From: JAKAGZ01 sp963772675
GTDB lineage: Bacteria > Bacteroidota > Ignavibacteria > Ignavibacteriales > Ignavibacteriaceae
Assembly: GCA_963772675.1 (NCBI GenBank)
Contig: CAVYYF010000010.1
Location: 1-64,000, forward strand
Direction: 5' to 3'
DNA: 64,000 bases
A program made the translations under genes and the position numbers. The notes under the pieces were generated by a model. The model ran no database searches, was not told the DNA's origin, and worked only from the letters and a program-made list of their open reading frames with translations. Below are positions 1-9,284 of this stretch, in pieces (position 1 is the stretch's first letter; every line of letters begins with the position of its first letter).

Positions 1-1
1 T

Positions 2-364
2 TACGAAGCGGAAGGGATCTCAGGCTTTGTATCGAACAGTCCGTTGATGTCGTGGACCTATCAGGTGCTACGCCAACGACAATTCTCGGCCGTCCTGGGC
101 CTCGTCGAATTATTGATCGCTTTAATGATTGCCGTTCGACCTATCTCCCCCAAGCTGTCAGCCGTTGGAAGCCTGCTGGCCGCAGGAATGTTCCTGACAA
201 CCCTCTCGTTTCTGTTGTCCACGCCGGGAGTAACTGAATCTTCTCTCGGATTTCCAGGGCTGTCAGTCGTGCCAGGACAATTCTTGCTCAAGGACGTCGT
301 TCTTCTGGGAGCGGCGATTTGGACTGCGGGTGAAGCTCTACGGGCAAGTCAGTCGTCGGCGTAA
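2..364 (+). CDS. DUF417/YkgB-family membrane protein, 5'-truncated
   Basis: The open frame already reads in from the left edge (YEAEGISGFVSNSPLMSW), so the ATG at 44 is internal and the N-terminus is missing. The visible ~120 residues match the C-terminal half of the DUF417 (YkgB-like) family: a 'FSAVLGLVELLIALMIA' helix, a 'STPGV...SLGFPGLS' loop, a 'PGQFLLKDVVLLGAA' helix and a 'WTAGEALRA' tail. These are small inner-membrane proteins of unknown function, often beside DoxX and pirin genes in stress or electrophile-detoxification clusters. Here it precedes a MarR regulator, pirin and DoxX. Base composition is visibly GC-richer than the window after 2650. The family call is from memory of the consensus. 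Confidence 0.75.
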   Translation, partial: YEAEGISGFVSNSPLMSWTYQVLRQRQFSAVLGLVELLIALMIAVRPISPKLSAVGSLLAAGMFLTTLSFLLSTPGVTESSLGFPGLSVVPGQFLLKDVVLLGAAIWTAGEALRASQSSA

Positions 365-623
365 ACAGGACTCATCGCAGTTCAACGGCGTTACCGACTG
401 GGCAGTGCAAGTATCCGGTGGCGGACGGTTCGCCTAAAAGGCCCACTCAAGCTGTTGCTGGCATGTGGGAATTGCTTTCCTGCGTGACGTTCGTATCCTC
501 CGTTCCACGAAGGACTTCGGTGCAGGCTGGCCCGCTCAGCAATAAAATTCTCACGAACGACGCTTGACAGGACGATAGTTGATATGTAGAGTATTGGCAG
601 GTCAAGCAAATGGGAGCAATTCA
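365..623. other. Intergenic stretch before the MarR gene
   Basis: No convincing ORF is seen. The only recognisable signals are the promoter and operator-like sequence at its 3' end, described separately. Confidence 0.5.
564..592 (+). promoter_or_regulatory. sigma70-like promoter with operator half-site upstream of marR
   Basis: TTGACA (564-569), a 17-nt spacer and TAGAGT (587-592) form a good sigma70-type promoter ~35 nt before the MarR start. Within it, GTTGATATGT (578-587) recurs as its reverse complement ACATATCAAC at 1144-1153, upstream of the pirin gene. A word shared by two promoters next to a MarR gene suggests the MarR operator; the binding role is inferred. Confidence 0.5.
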
Positions 624-1113
624 ATGGCGAACAGTCGGCTACAGAAAGAACTCAAAAAGAAAGGGGCTTTCGAGTCCCTTGAGCAGGAAGCCATGCTGAA
701 TATCCTCCGCACGAACGACCAGTTCCAGAATCGTTTTGGAAGGCTGTTTCGGCAGTACGGACTGACCTCCTCGCAGTACAACATCCTCCGCATCTTGCGA
801 GGCGAGGGAAAGCCTTTGCCCTGCTTGGAAGTCGCTGATCGCATGATCCAGGTCGTTCCGGCGATCACTGGATTGATCGACCGACTCGAAAAGCTGGAAA
901 TGGTGACTCGGCACCGCTGCGAAAAGGATCGCCGGGTCATCTACATCGAGATCACGGACAAAGCTGAGCAAACTCCTGGATGAAATGGACGAGCCTGTGA
1001 CCGAACTACATCACAAGTTGATCGGCCATCTAACTCGTACAGATTTGAAAGACCTGATTCGGTTACTGGAGAAGGCTCGTGCGCCACTCTCGGAGTCAAA
1101 GGCAGCAGGGTAG
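624..1113 (+). CDS. MarR-family transcriptional regulator (one frameshift)
   Basis: Winged-helix regulator of the MarR family, expected to bind DNA as a dimer and respond to small phenolic or electrophilic ligands. The start is ATG 624, preceded by GGGAG (612-616). Visible family features are 'LTSSQYNILRILRG' (helix 2), 'CLEVADRMIQVVPAITGLIDRLEKL' (recognition helix region), and the wing with the 'CEKDRRVIYIEIT' motif. The reading frame closes early at 981-983, but a one-base shift in the 'gacaaagctgag' run (~958-964) restores 'LDEMDEPVTELHHKL...LIRLLEKARAP' to TAG 1111-1113, giving ~163 residues, the normal family length. The extra A in a homopolymer looks like sequencing error. Probably controls the pirin/DoxX genes downstream. 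Confidence 0.75.
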
Positions 1114-1143
1114 CCACTTACATTTTTTTGCATAACTAGTTCA

Positions 1144-1153
1144 CATATCAACC
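1144..1153 (+). promoter_or_regulatory. Candidate MarR operator upstream of pirin
   Basis: ACATATCAAC is the exact reverse complement of GTTGATATGT in the marR promoter spacer. It lies ~46 nt before the pirin ATG, a plausible operator position. Function is inferred. Confidence 0.35.
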
Positions 1154-1199
1154 ATCGTTATGTCGCCTATATGGCCGGGTTTCAAAAGGGAATCCACCA

Positions 1200-1893
1200 T
1201 GATCAATTCGCCGGGCCAACGATCGGGGCCACGCCAACCACGGTTGGCTAGACACATACCAACCTTCTCGTTCGCGTACTACGACCCGCAGCACATGGAC
1301 TTCCGTTCGTTACGGGTGATGAACGAGGACTGGTTGCAGCCCGGCCAGGGATTCGGCACGCATCCGCATCCGACATGGAGATCGTCACCTACGTCCTGGA
1401 GGGTGCCTGGAGCACAAGGACTCGATGGGCAACGGCGAAGTGTTGCGGCCCGGCGAATTTCAGAGGATGTCGGCGGGCACAGGGATCACGCACAGCGAGT
1501 TCAATCCTTCGCGATGAGCCGGTGCATCTGTACCAGATTTGGCTGCTCCCCAATCGTAAGGGAATTGAACCGAGCTACGAGCAGCAGCAATTTCCCGAAG
1601 CGGAGCGGCACAACCGGTTGCGGCTGGTCGCGTCGCAGAATGCCGAGGATGGGTCCCTGTTCATTCATCAGGACGCTCGTATCTACCTTTCAAGCCTCGA
1701 CCAACGACATCACGTTGCCCACGCCCTCGAGCCCGGACGACATGCTTGGCTGCAAGTTCTGCGTGGCACCGTCAGCATCAACGGGGGGGACATTGAGCTG
1801 GGTACGAGCGACGGTGCGGCGGTCAGCGCGGAGAGCGATCTGCGAATCGTTGCCAACCAACCTGCGGAAGTCATGCTCTTTGATCTCAATTGA
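1200..1893 (+). pseudogene. Pirin-family bicupin, broken by several 1-2 base indels
   Basis: Pirin-type protein (iron-binding bicupin; some members are quercetinases). Start ATG 1200, stop TGA 1891-1893. Conserved pirin blocks appear in order but in different frames: 'RRANDRGHANHGW' (~1208), 'TFSFAYYDPQHMDFRSLRV' (~1262), 'QGFGTHPH' then 'MEIVTYVLEG' (~1375), 'MSAGTGITHSEFNPS' (~1470-1510) and the C-terminal cupin 'ALEPGRHAWLQVLRGTVS'. Metal-ligand His/Glu positions (HPH; THSE) are present. Breaks lie near ~1206, ~1258, ~1372, ~1405 and ~1515, most being a missing base of a short repeat. Either a decayed gene or, more likely given the neighbours, low-quality sequence. Part of the MarR-pirin-DoxX group. 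Confidence 0.75.
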
Positions 1894-2061
1894 AACCCCA
1901 CCTCACAGCCAAAAGGAATATGAACAGGGAGACGCTATCGCAACGAACCGAGCCACGGCGCTGCATTTTGAAGGACTCGTTAAGTCTGAGGCACCGTTGT
2001 TCGATTTGGGCTGACAAAAGCTGTAACAACTACCACAATCACACAACCAACGGAGAAGACC

Positions 2062-2529
2062 ATGCCACCTGCAATACAAGGAATAACCACCGTCGCCGCA
2101 CGAGTGCTGCTCGCCCTCATTTTCTTGATGACGCGCTGTTGGCAACAAGATACCGACTTTCTCCGGCGTTGCGGGAGTGATGGAAAGGCAAGGTGTACCC
2201 GCCCCGCAGTTGATGCTGGTTGGAGCGATTGCATTTCTGATTCTCGGCAGCCTTTCCATTATCCTTGGTTTCAAGGCCCGCATTGGTGCGAGCCTGCTCT
2301 TGATTTTCCTTGTCCTGGCGACGTACTTCTTCCATGACTTTTGGACGTGGCCCCAGGATGCGATGTGGGTTCTCAGCAGCAATTCAGACGTAAGGATGCC
2401 AGTTGCTCAAATTGAGATGATTAGCTTTATGAAAAACTTGGCGTGATGGGTGCAATGCTCTTCATCATCGCCAACGGTGCCGGTCCCATGAGCGTCGATG
2501 CAAAGCTCGCCGCCAAGGACTCGACATAG
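2062..2529 (+). CDS. DoxX-family membrane protein (two frameshifts)
   Basis: DoxX/SURF4-like small integral membrane protein with about four helices, often linked to redox or thiol stress. The N-terminal helix 'TTVAARVLLALIFLM' is in one frame. After a break near ~2130, 'FSGVAGVMERQGVPAPQLMLVGAIAF' and 'LGFKARIGASLLLIFLVLATYFFHDFW' follow. After a second break at ~2443 (gcgtgatg instead of gcgctgatg), 'MGAMLFIIANGAGPMSVDAKLAAK' ends at TAG 2527-2529. Joined length is ~155 residues, normal for the family. It follows pirin by ~170 nt and precedes a flavin oxidoreductase start. Confidence 0.7.
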
Positions 2530-2611
2530 TCGAAGCCCTCGATGAAATCGGACCTTTCCCGTAAAAGCTGTTTCTCAAAGCAAATACAACACCAACGTAA
2601 GGAACTCGAAC

Positions 2612-2647
2612 GTGGCAAACGAAGCACTCTTTCAACCATTCACTTTG
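2612..2647 (+). pseudogene. 5' fragment of NADH:flavin oxidoreductase (Old Yellow Enzyme family)
   Basis: GTG 2612 preceded by AAGGA begins 'MANEALFQPFTL', the characteristic N-terminus of NADH:flavin oxidoreductases (usually followed by 'xLxLxNRIVMAPMTR'). After ~12 codons the expected sequence stops and DNA belonging to the opposite-strand gene begins; the frame runs into TAA near 2730. Only this fragment remains. It is short, so the family call rests on the FQPFTL signature and on the gene neighbourhood. Confidence 0.5.
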
Positions 2648-2650
2648 CAT
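2638..2650. other. Junction between two unlike genomes (probable chimera)
   Basis: A plus-strand flavin oxidoreductase is cut after ~12 codons and a minus-strand secreted protein loses its C-terminus at the same few bases. GC content and gene style change abruptly here. Two genes truncated at one point without a mobile element or repeat suggests an assembly or library chimera. Confidence 0.65.
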
Positions 2651-4142
2651 TTCCGGCTTCCCATCGCCGGGGGAATGATCCGTCTTTCCTTTGCTGCAAT
2701 ATCAGCCAGTCAACATAAGACTTAACCCAGTTTAACCATTCCGGGTGTTGTCTGCCGAGTGCCTGTTCACGTTTGTATGCCCTCATCAACACACGCATAC
2801 CTTCCGTAGCATTCCGTAGCCAGGGTGCAAGCCATTCCTTGTGTTCGCCTGTCCATGGCTTTCCGGTTCTAATATCATACCCCGTTCCTTCAAGCGGTAT
2901 AGAATGAAGTGCAGTAATCATCGACGAAATAATGGACAGACCTATCCGGCCCATATTTTTCCCGCGCTCTGTATTATCACGTTCACCTTCACGCAACAAC
3001 TGATCTGCACATTCGATGTTCTTACTTACAAAGCCCATCCCTGACATTGTCCAATTCCATTGAGGCTGGCTTGTATCAAATGTTGCAATTGCAAAAGGTA
3101 TGCAGGTCCGACCATCAATAGTGCCTGCCACAGATGCCAATTGGTCTGTAAGAATATGTCGCATCTGTTCGATGTCAATTGGAATGACTGCGGGCTTTAA
3201 TGTGTTCCATGCCCATCGCCACGAGTTGCGAATAACTTTGTTAAATGTTTCGTGAGTTCCGAAACGAAAACTCACTTCATAACTATGAGAAAATCCCTGG
3301 TTTATCGGATGATAACGTCTGATCCACCGCGGTTTTGACGATGCATTTGGACCGAACGCATACATACCCACCGTACCCGGAAACTCGAAGCCGAACTCTA
3401 CAGGATTGTTTCCGTTCTGCCAGGCTCCGAGCGAGCCGAATTGAAACCTGGCATCGGTCATTACCTCTTTCGTTAATTTTGTTTCTTCAACCGTGGATTC
3501 ACCGTTCGGTGCAGGATCGAGCATTGTTACTGAAGCACCGTTTTCAAAAGAGAGTGCAAACATTGGTGCAGGAAGAATGTCTTCGCGCATTACGAACCTG
3601 TGTGCAGCATAGTTAAGTGTGCCGCCGGGCGAGCGATCCCCATCGTAAGTTGGATCGCCGTATAAAGCCCCCGGAGCCATGCAACTTATGTCATTCCATT
3701 GTACCGAGGGATCGACATTAAAAACTATAGACGAGTTGAAACCTCCTGGTGCATTCCCAGCCACGTCAACTTTCCTGTGAATTGAAAGAACCGCCCCGCT
3801 TATACTCCACACATCATGTATATGGAAAACAACTTTTTTCCCGTATGCTATTTCAGTACTTGCATCTATTCCTGAGCCTGATTTCCGGACAGTTGTGTAT
3901 CCGGCGCTAAGTTCATGAATATCATTTTCTTTCTGAAAGACCTCGATTCTAACGGGCGACTTTTGTAAGAGTCGCGGGGTTGCAGCTTCCGGAAATTCGA
4001 TACCCCATTTACCTTCTGCAGCATGAACAAATGAGACGGTTGCCCCGGTTTCTAATTTTCCAAGTTCAACTTGATTGCTTTGTTGTGAAAATGAAACCGA
4101 TACCGATATACATAATAAAAGTATTAAATATTTACTGAACAC
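2640..4142 (-). CDS. Secreted protein with probable alpha/alpha-barrel C-terminal region, 3'-truncated
   Basis: Begins with a signal peptide (MFSKYLILLLCISVSVSFSQ) and has a ~270-residue N-terminal beta-rich region with many aromatic residues. A helical region follows from ~320 on ('YVDWLILQQRKDGSFPRRW'), like the alpha-toroid domains of glycoside hydrolases or lyases. I do not recognise a named family. The stop at 2640-2642 lies at the chimeric junction: 'DGSFPRRWEAGNAK' should be followed by more barrel helices, so the real protein is longer. Lying next to GH67 and GH97 on the same strand, it is probably another carbohydrate-active protein; that is inference from context. Confidence 0.55.
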   Translation of the reverse strand: MFSKYLILLLCISVSVSFSQQSNQVELGKLETGATVSFVHAAEGKWGIEFPEAATPRLLQKSPVRIEVFQKENDIHELSAGYTTVRKSGSGIDASTEIAYGKKVVFHIHDVWSISGAVLSIHRKVDVAGNAPGGFNSSIVFNVDPSVQWNDISCMAPGALYGDPTYDGDRSPGGTLNYAAHRFVMREDILPAPMFALSFENGASVTMLDPAPNGESTVEETKLTKEVMTDARFQFGSLGAWQNGNNPVEFGFEFPGTVGMYAFGPNASSKPRWIRRYHPINQGFSHSYEVSFRFGTHETFNKVIRNSWRWAWNTLKPAVIPIDIEQMRHILTDQLASVAGTIDGRTCIPFAIATFDTSQPQWNWTMSGMGFVSKNIECADQLLREGERDNTERGKNMGRIGLSIISSMITALHSIPLEGTGYDIRTGKPWTGEHKEWLAPWLRNATEGMRVLMRAYKREQALGRQHPEWLNWVKSYVDWLILQQRKDGSFPRRWEAGNAK

Positions 4143-4204
4143 CTATAGATTTCTCCTATAAATAGAATTATATGATATTTAACATTTTTGCGAATAAAAC
4201 GATG

Positions 4205-6285
4205 TTAGTCTCTTCTTCTCAGCCTTTCCATATCGTTTTTAATTATATCTTTTAAATCGTGAACCGGACGTTCTATATCGTATGGAATTGGTTTACGGCT
4301 GAATTGTTGAAAGTAAAGTAAACATGCGTCTTTCCATAATTGTGCATTAACACATTGTTGACGAAGTTTACTCTGAACCAGCGTAAACCTTTCCGGATCC
4401 ACATATCGTCTCTACTCTATCCCATACTTTCTGAAATTCCCGCACCTTCTGCAATCCCGCTTCATAATGGTAACAAAGCTCATCCCATAATGTGCGCCCG
4501 CTCTTCATTTTATAATCCCAGGGTAAATGGTGAAACCACAGCAAGTAAACTTCAGGACAAGTTTTTACATTATTAAATAGTGAAGCAAGAGGTTCATGAT
4601 ATTGACTCACAGCATTACTGCCGGTTCTGTGTTCTGTCAAAACCGATTCCGTTAGTATCTGCCTGATGATAATAAGGCGGTGTCCAATCTTTTCTTACAC
4701 CTTTCGGGCCCCACCAGGGTCCGGGTCCGTAATGGTCATTCGCAGCAAAAATATGGTGTAGTCCCAAAGGCATCATGTAATTAACCGCGGCTTCACGGCT
4801 GTTGAGCATCATTTGTTTTACCGGTTTCAAAAAATTAAGATTCCACTCAACCGGAAGGACTGTTGACATTTCTTTATCTTCAGATGCAGTTGGTTTAAAT
4901 GTGAGCTTCAACCATTCATCTGCAATTTTTTCACTTGTCAATTTATTGTTCCATGCCAGCCTGCCAAAGGCGTACCAGTTTGCCTGTGCAAATGGATGAC
5001 CGCACCAGTTTGTATCCAGCCCAATATTTGCAACACCTGCAATGGCTGTATGTTTCTGGGGATAAATGCTTCCATCTGTACAACGTGCAACTGTACTTCC
5101 TTTGCCTTCCTGGTAAGTATCACTCTGCAGAAACTCTTCCCACATAGTTCCCAGAAACACCAGGTGAATTGCTTGCCCCAAATATTCCTGTGTTATCTGA
5201 AGTTCAGGCATTACAGAAGTTTTTTTCAAGGCACCGAAAAGGGGACTGAAAGGTTCGCGTGGCTGAAAATCTATTGGGCCGTTTTTTACCTGTATAATTA
5301 CATTGTCGCGAAATTTTCCATCGAGCGGCATAAACTCGTTATAAGCCTGTCTTGCTCTATCCTTATCGTTTGGGCTGTAAACAAAAGCGCGCCACATAAC
5401 AATTCCGCCGTAGGGCTTCAACGCATCTGCTATCATATTTGCCCCGTCTGCGTGTGTTCGACCAAAATTCTGCGGCCCGGGTTGTCCTTCGCTATTGGCT
5501 TTAACTAAAAAACCACCAAAGTCCGGGATCATGCTATATATTTCTTTGGCTTTATCTTTCCACCATTTTTTTACTTCAGGGTCAAATGGATCTGAAGTTT
5601 TTAATCCACCAATTACAGAAGGGGATGCGAAATTAATAGCAAGGTAAGTTTTAATTCCATAGGGACGTAAAACTTCAGCGATTGCCTTTACTCTGTTCAG
5701 GCAATCGGTTGTCAATATCAACGGTGAAGCATTCACATTATCAAGAACGGCTCCGTTAATCCCTATTGAGGCATCGACGCGTGCGTATTCTTTCCATAAT
5801 TCCCTGTCCTTTTCCGTTACGACAAGTGAATCTTTACCGCTTCGCCAAAATATAGAAAGCCCTGCATACCCGCGTTCTATGGTTCCGTTCAGATTATCCC
5901 AATGATCTAATATGCGCCGTTCATAAGAAGGATTACAAATCTCTTCCTGTATAGGTTCTTCCGTATACTGTCGGCGAAGTATTTCATATACACCATAAAG
6001 AATGCCGAGCTCAGTATTGGCCTGAATTTCATTTTTGCTGATCTTAAAGCCATCGCCCTTAATTTCTTTATCCTGTTTAATAGTTAAGGCAAATGAAGCT
6101 CCGTCTTTTCCCCGCCAGCCGTTCTGCAACTCCTCCTTTGCAATAGTAAGAGTAGGAGAATTCATCGGGCAAACTACGTTTACAGTACCTGTATTTTTAT
6201 AACGAAGCCAAAGTTTATGTCCGTTCTCGGCAAGTAAATGAAGAGACGCAAAAATCAAAATAAAAAAGAAGATGATAGTTTTCAT
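4205..6285 (-). CDS. GH67 alpha-glucuronidase, secreted (two frameshifts)
   Basis: Removes (4-O-methyl-)glucuronic acid from the non-reducing end of xylo-oligosaccharides released from glucuronoxylan. A signal peptide (MKTIIFFFILIFASLHLLA) implies export. Catalytic residues by family alignment: general acid Glu266 in 'KANSEGQPGP', and the Asp339 ('NGPIDFQPREP') / Glu367 ('ELQITQEYLGQ') pair. Their spacing of 73 and 28 residues equals that of the Cellvibrio GH67 enzyme as I recall it. The frame breaks at ~4620-4640 ('GIGFDRT' to 'GSNAVSQYHEPLASLFNNV') and at ~4395-4410 ('KVWDRVE' to 'DPERFTLVQSKLRQQCVNA'). The full length of ~690 residues fits the family. Both breaks look like single-base errors. 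Confidence 0.9.
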
Positions 6286-6376
6286 AACAGATATATTATT
6301 TCTTTATAACAGGGAAAAACTTTTCAATTGGTCACTTTAACTTTTCTTAAATTTTTCGTGTTGACCAAAGCTTGTT

Positions 6377-6748
6377 CTACTTGGATTCATCCATTGCTTC
6401 AGCTTGTCGTTTTAGAATGATTTCCATAGGTCCCTGCATTCCTTCTACCTTCATTGAAATAGTAGAATCACTCGTGACTGTGCACTGATGTTTAATGGTC
6501 ATTTCATTAAAACTTACATCGAAGGAAAAATTTTTGCCATCAACTTTACCGTTACTAATTGGAATATCTCCCATTTGACTTTCAACAGTACCTGTTAAAC
6601 TATCTGCAACTACGTGGAAATTAAATGTTAAAGGAAAAGATCCGTTGGGGCCCTCCATTTCTCCATTCCATTTACCGTCAATACCCTGAGCATGGGCAAT
6701 ACTCATAACAAAAAAGATCACTAAACAGAAATTAAATAAACGTGACAT
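6377..6748 (-). CDS. Small secreted beta-barrel-like protein of unknown function
   Basis: 123 residues with a clear signal peptide (MSRLFNFCLVIFFVMSIAHA). The mature part is a series of short alternating strands ('GKWNGEMEGPNGSFPLTFNF', 'DSLTGTVESQMGDIPI', 'GPMEIILKR') like the lipocalin-like small domains common in Bacteroidota. No catalytic motif is evident. It lies between GH67 and GH97 on the same strand, so it is possibly co-transcribed and a carbohydrate-binding accessory; that role is a guess. Confidence 0.6.
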   Translation of the reverse strand: MSRLFNFCLVIFFVMSIAHAQGIDGKWNGEMEGPNGSFPLTFNFHVVADSLTGTVESQMGDIPISNGKVDGKNFSFDVSFNEMTIKHQCTVTSDSTISMKVEGMQGPMEIILKRQAEAMDESK

Positions 6749-6791
6749 AACTACTCCTTTAATTATGTGAATGTATTGTTATCAATTCTAT

Positions 6792-8738
6792 TTACTTTGA
6801 TAAAGTTTTTATTACGAACCCGCCGTAAGGCTGCATAGTTATATTGATGGGATTTGAAAAATCAATATCTCTTTTAACAAAGCTCTTAGCGTTATCCGAA
6901 TCCGTAATAATAAAATACTTTGATGATTTACTAACGAAGGAAATATTTAAAGTTATTTTACGAATTTTATTTTCTCCGTTAATGCCAGCTATATACCACT
7001 TATCTCCTTTTCTTCTTGCCAGCACAACATATTTTCCAGGATACCCGTCGATAAATCTCACATCGTCCCAGGTTTCAGGTAACGAACTCATATATTCTTT
7101 TACAAAATCTTTTTGAGTTGCCATTCCGGTTGGAGTCTCAGCAATGTGCTGAATGCCGGAAGTAAATAAGACAGATAAAGCAATTTCAAAGCCGCCGGTA
7201 GTTCTGCGTTTTATATTTGGAATACCCGAAATGTTTACAGGTGTAAAGTCCATTGGATCAAAAAGATTTCTTGTAAAGGGCAACATAGCACAATGTGCGG
7301 GTTGATTATCCGCAAAGTACTGTCCAAATGTTACATACTCTTCACCTCTGATAGCTTCCATGCTAACCAAATTAGGATACGTTCTGTACCAGCTTCTGGG
7401 AAAAGTACATCCGTGAAAATTTACTGCAAGATTATATTTGGCTGCATCTTTTAAGATATCAATATAATATTTCATCATCGATTGCCCATCGCCGCCAAAA
7501 AAGTCTACTTTGATACCTCCGATACCCATATCTTTTAATTTTTGAAATTCTGCTTTCCTCGATTTCTCTGTTAATAATTTATTGCGAGGTGTTTGTGGAG
7601 TTGTATTCCAGTCACCCGCCGAATTATACCACAATAAAATTTTTACATTTTTTGTTTTGGCATAATCGGCAAGTTCTTTAATTTTTTCGTATCCTATTTG
7701 TGTATCCCAAAGAGCATCTATCAGGCAATATCGCCAGTTCATCCTGGCAGCAAAATCTATATAACTACGTTGAACATCGTAAATAGTAGAATCATCTTTT
7801 AGAATAACCCAGCTCCAGGATGCAATTCCTGGTTTTAACCATGAAGAAACATCATATTTAGCAGGCGTAGCTAAATCGGTTTCCAAAGTTGATTCAACAA
7901 GTCCGCCAAGGTTTTCCGATATTGCAATAACACGCCAGGGCGTATACCAGGGCAAAACCGATTCTGGTAAAAAAGGTCCGCCGTCTCTGCTTTCCTGTGG
8001 CTCAGGAAATTGTATTGAATATTCGCCATCCGGAGAAAACTGGCTTAACCGTGATCCGCAATAATTTGTATCGACAGCAGTCTCAGTAATAGTAATCCAA
8101 TATTTACCTGAATGGAAAAGTGCCGGCATTACCCAACCTGCTTCGTTTGGAGAAGTCGTTCCTACAGGAATATCCTTTTCATAATAATTTTCATAAGATG
8201 GGGAAGCAAAGGACCATCCCATTCTTGCGTCATCACACGGTTGCAAAAATGCTTTTGTAGAAAGGTCAAAATGATAGGAGGTAAGTTCCTTGTAAATGGT
8301 TAAAATTGTATCTCTTTTCTCCGGGAAATAATATCTGTATGCTACGCCATCATTCGAAACCTGGAAAATTATTTCCATAGTTTTATAATTTGCATTCTTC
8401 AGATAGAAAACTCGTTTGTTGCCGGAGTAACTGCAATTTAATCGTTTACCATGAAGCAGTGTGTAATTTTCAGAAACAGTACTTATATTAGAAACCGAAT
8501 CAAGAGTCAGTCCGTTAGAAAAATCTTCATCGCTTCTAACGATTCCCAGTTTCGATTGATTAAGAATAGTTGCACCTGAACAAGAAACAGAATAGACGGC
8601 CGCTCCGGAATGTGTGAGCCAGAGGTTTACGGAAATTTTATCATTTGGACTTTTTAATTCATGACTCTCTATGCAAAGAGCATAGGTAGAAAAAATTACC
8701 GTAAACAGGGTAACAAATAATGTGACTCTTTTCATCAA
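6792..8738 (-). CDS. GH97 glycoside hydrolase (retaining, alpha-galactosidase-like)
   Basis: 648 residues: signal peptide, an N-terminal beta-sandwich (~25-280), a (beta/alpha)8 barrel (~300-560) beginning 'PGIASWSWVILKDDSTIYDVQ', and a C-terminal sandwich. GH97 contains inverting alpha-glucosidases (SusB type) and retaining alpha-galactosidases. The motif 'GGIKVDFFGGDGQ' puts Asp412 where retaining members carry their nucleophile, and 'MEAIRGEEY' (461-467) supplies candidate acid/base Glu residues. This favours the retaining alpha-galactosidase-type subgroup, which suits galactose side chains of xyloglucan or galactomannan. Specificity is inferred. Start ATG 8738 follows an AAGGAG-like site. 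Confidence 0.85.
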   Translation of the reverse strand: MMKRVTLFVTLFTVIFSTYALCIESHELKSPNDKISVNLWLTHSGAAVYSVSCSGATILNQSKLGIVRSDEDFSNGLTLDSVSNISTVSENYTLLHGKRLNCSYSGNKRVFYLKNANYKTMEIIFQVSNDGVAYRYYFPEKRDTILTIYKELTSYHFDLSTKAFLQPCDDARMGWSFASPSYENYYEKDIPVGTTSPNEAGWVMPALFHSGKYWITITETAVDTNYCGSRLSQFSPDGEYSIQFPEPQESRDGGPFLPESVLPWYTPWRVIAISENLGGLVESTLETDLATPAKYDVSSWLKPGIASWSWVILKDDSTIYDVQRSYIDFAARMNWRYCLIDALWDTQIGYEKIKELADYAKTKNVKILLWYNSAGDWNTTPQTPRNKLLTEKSRKAEFQKLKDMGIGGIKVDFFGGDGQSMMKYYIDILKDAAKYNLAVNFHGCTFPRSWYRTYPNLVSMEAIRGEEYVTFGQYFADNQPAHCAMLPFTRNLFDPMDFTPVNISGIPNIKRRTTGGFEIALSVLFTSGIQHIAETPTGMATQKDFVKEYMSSLPETWDDVRFIDGYPGKYVVLARRKGDKWYIAGINGENKIRKITLNISFVSKSSKYFIITDSDNAKSFVKRDIDFSNPINITMQPYGGFVIKTLSK

Positions 8739-8838
8739 AGGAACTCCTTAAAGCAAGAAAACCTATACCGATATATATAGTGGCAAATCATTTTATATAA
8801 TTTGCTATTTAAACAATAAACTTTATTAATGAGATTTT

Positions 8839-9267
8839 TTAGACTACTACTCCTTTTTTCAAAATTATGTTTGCATATAAAGCAGATTCGCTCGTTGCAA
8901 TTACAGCGTAAGCTTTTTTGGCTCTTTCATAAAAAGAGAACCTTTCTATGTGTTCGAATTCCTTAAAAGGCTCTTTGCTTTCTACGATTATTTTTCTGTA
9001 GTCTTCCCATATTACGGGTTTAACATTATCACCGGGTACTACTTCCATTAATCCGACGGGATTTTTAACGTATATATCAAGAGGGAAAAATTTTAATACT
9101 GCCTCCAACACTTCAGGTACATTGTGCCCATCGAGTCGAATTAATCTTTGCGCAATTGAAGCAGCAGGAAAGTTTCCATCCGCAATAACTATTTCATCGC
9201 CGTGCCCCATCTCCATAAGTATTTTTAACAAGTCAGGGCTTAAGATATTTGGTATATGTTTTAGCAA
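8839..9267 (-). CDS. fucU: L-fucose mutarotase-like protein (RbsD/FucU family)
   Basis: 142-residue cytoplasmic RbsD/FucU-fold protein that interconverts anomers of L-fucose or a related sugar. The signature 'MGHGDEIVIADGNFPA' has His22 and Asp30 at the same numbers as in E. coli FucU, and the C-terminal 'FYERAKKAYAVIATSESALYANIILKKG' is the FucU-type ending. It is the last gene of a run SSS symporter - small protein - aldo/keto reductase - dehydrogenase - fucU with short spacers, so it probably works on the sugar imported by the symporter. Exact sugar not proven. Confidence 0.85.
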   Translation of the reverse strand: MLKHIPNILSPDLLKILMEMGHGDEIVIADGNFPAASIAQRLIRLDGHNVPEVLEAVLKFFPLDIYVKNPVGLMEVVPGDNVKPVIWEDYRKIIVESKEPFKEFEHIERFSFYERAKKAYAVIATSESALYANIILKKGVVV

Positions 9268-9284
9268 TTTATTAATTCCTTTTA

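Noticed and set aside
579..623. Extended N-terminus of the MarR protein (MICRVLAGQANGSNS...)
   Set aside because: It overlaps the promoter region and lacks an RBS; ATG 624 has GGGAG upstream and fits the family start.
1160..2014. Single 284-residue protein spanning the pirin region
   Set aside because: Only part of this frame encodes pirin; the rest is out-of-frame sequence created by indels.
1..2640. Horizontally acquired detoxification island
   Set aside because: Both flanking genes are cut at the junction and no integration signature is seen; chimeric assembly is simpler.
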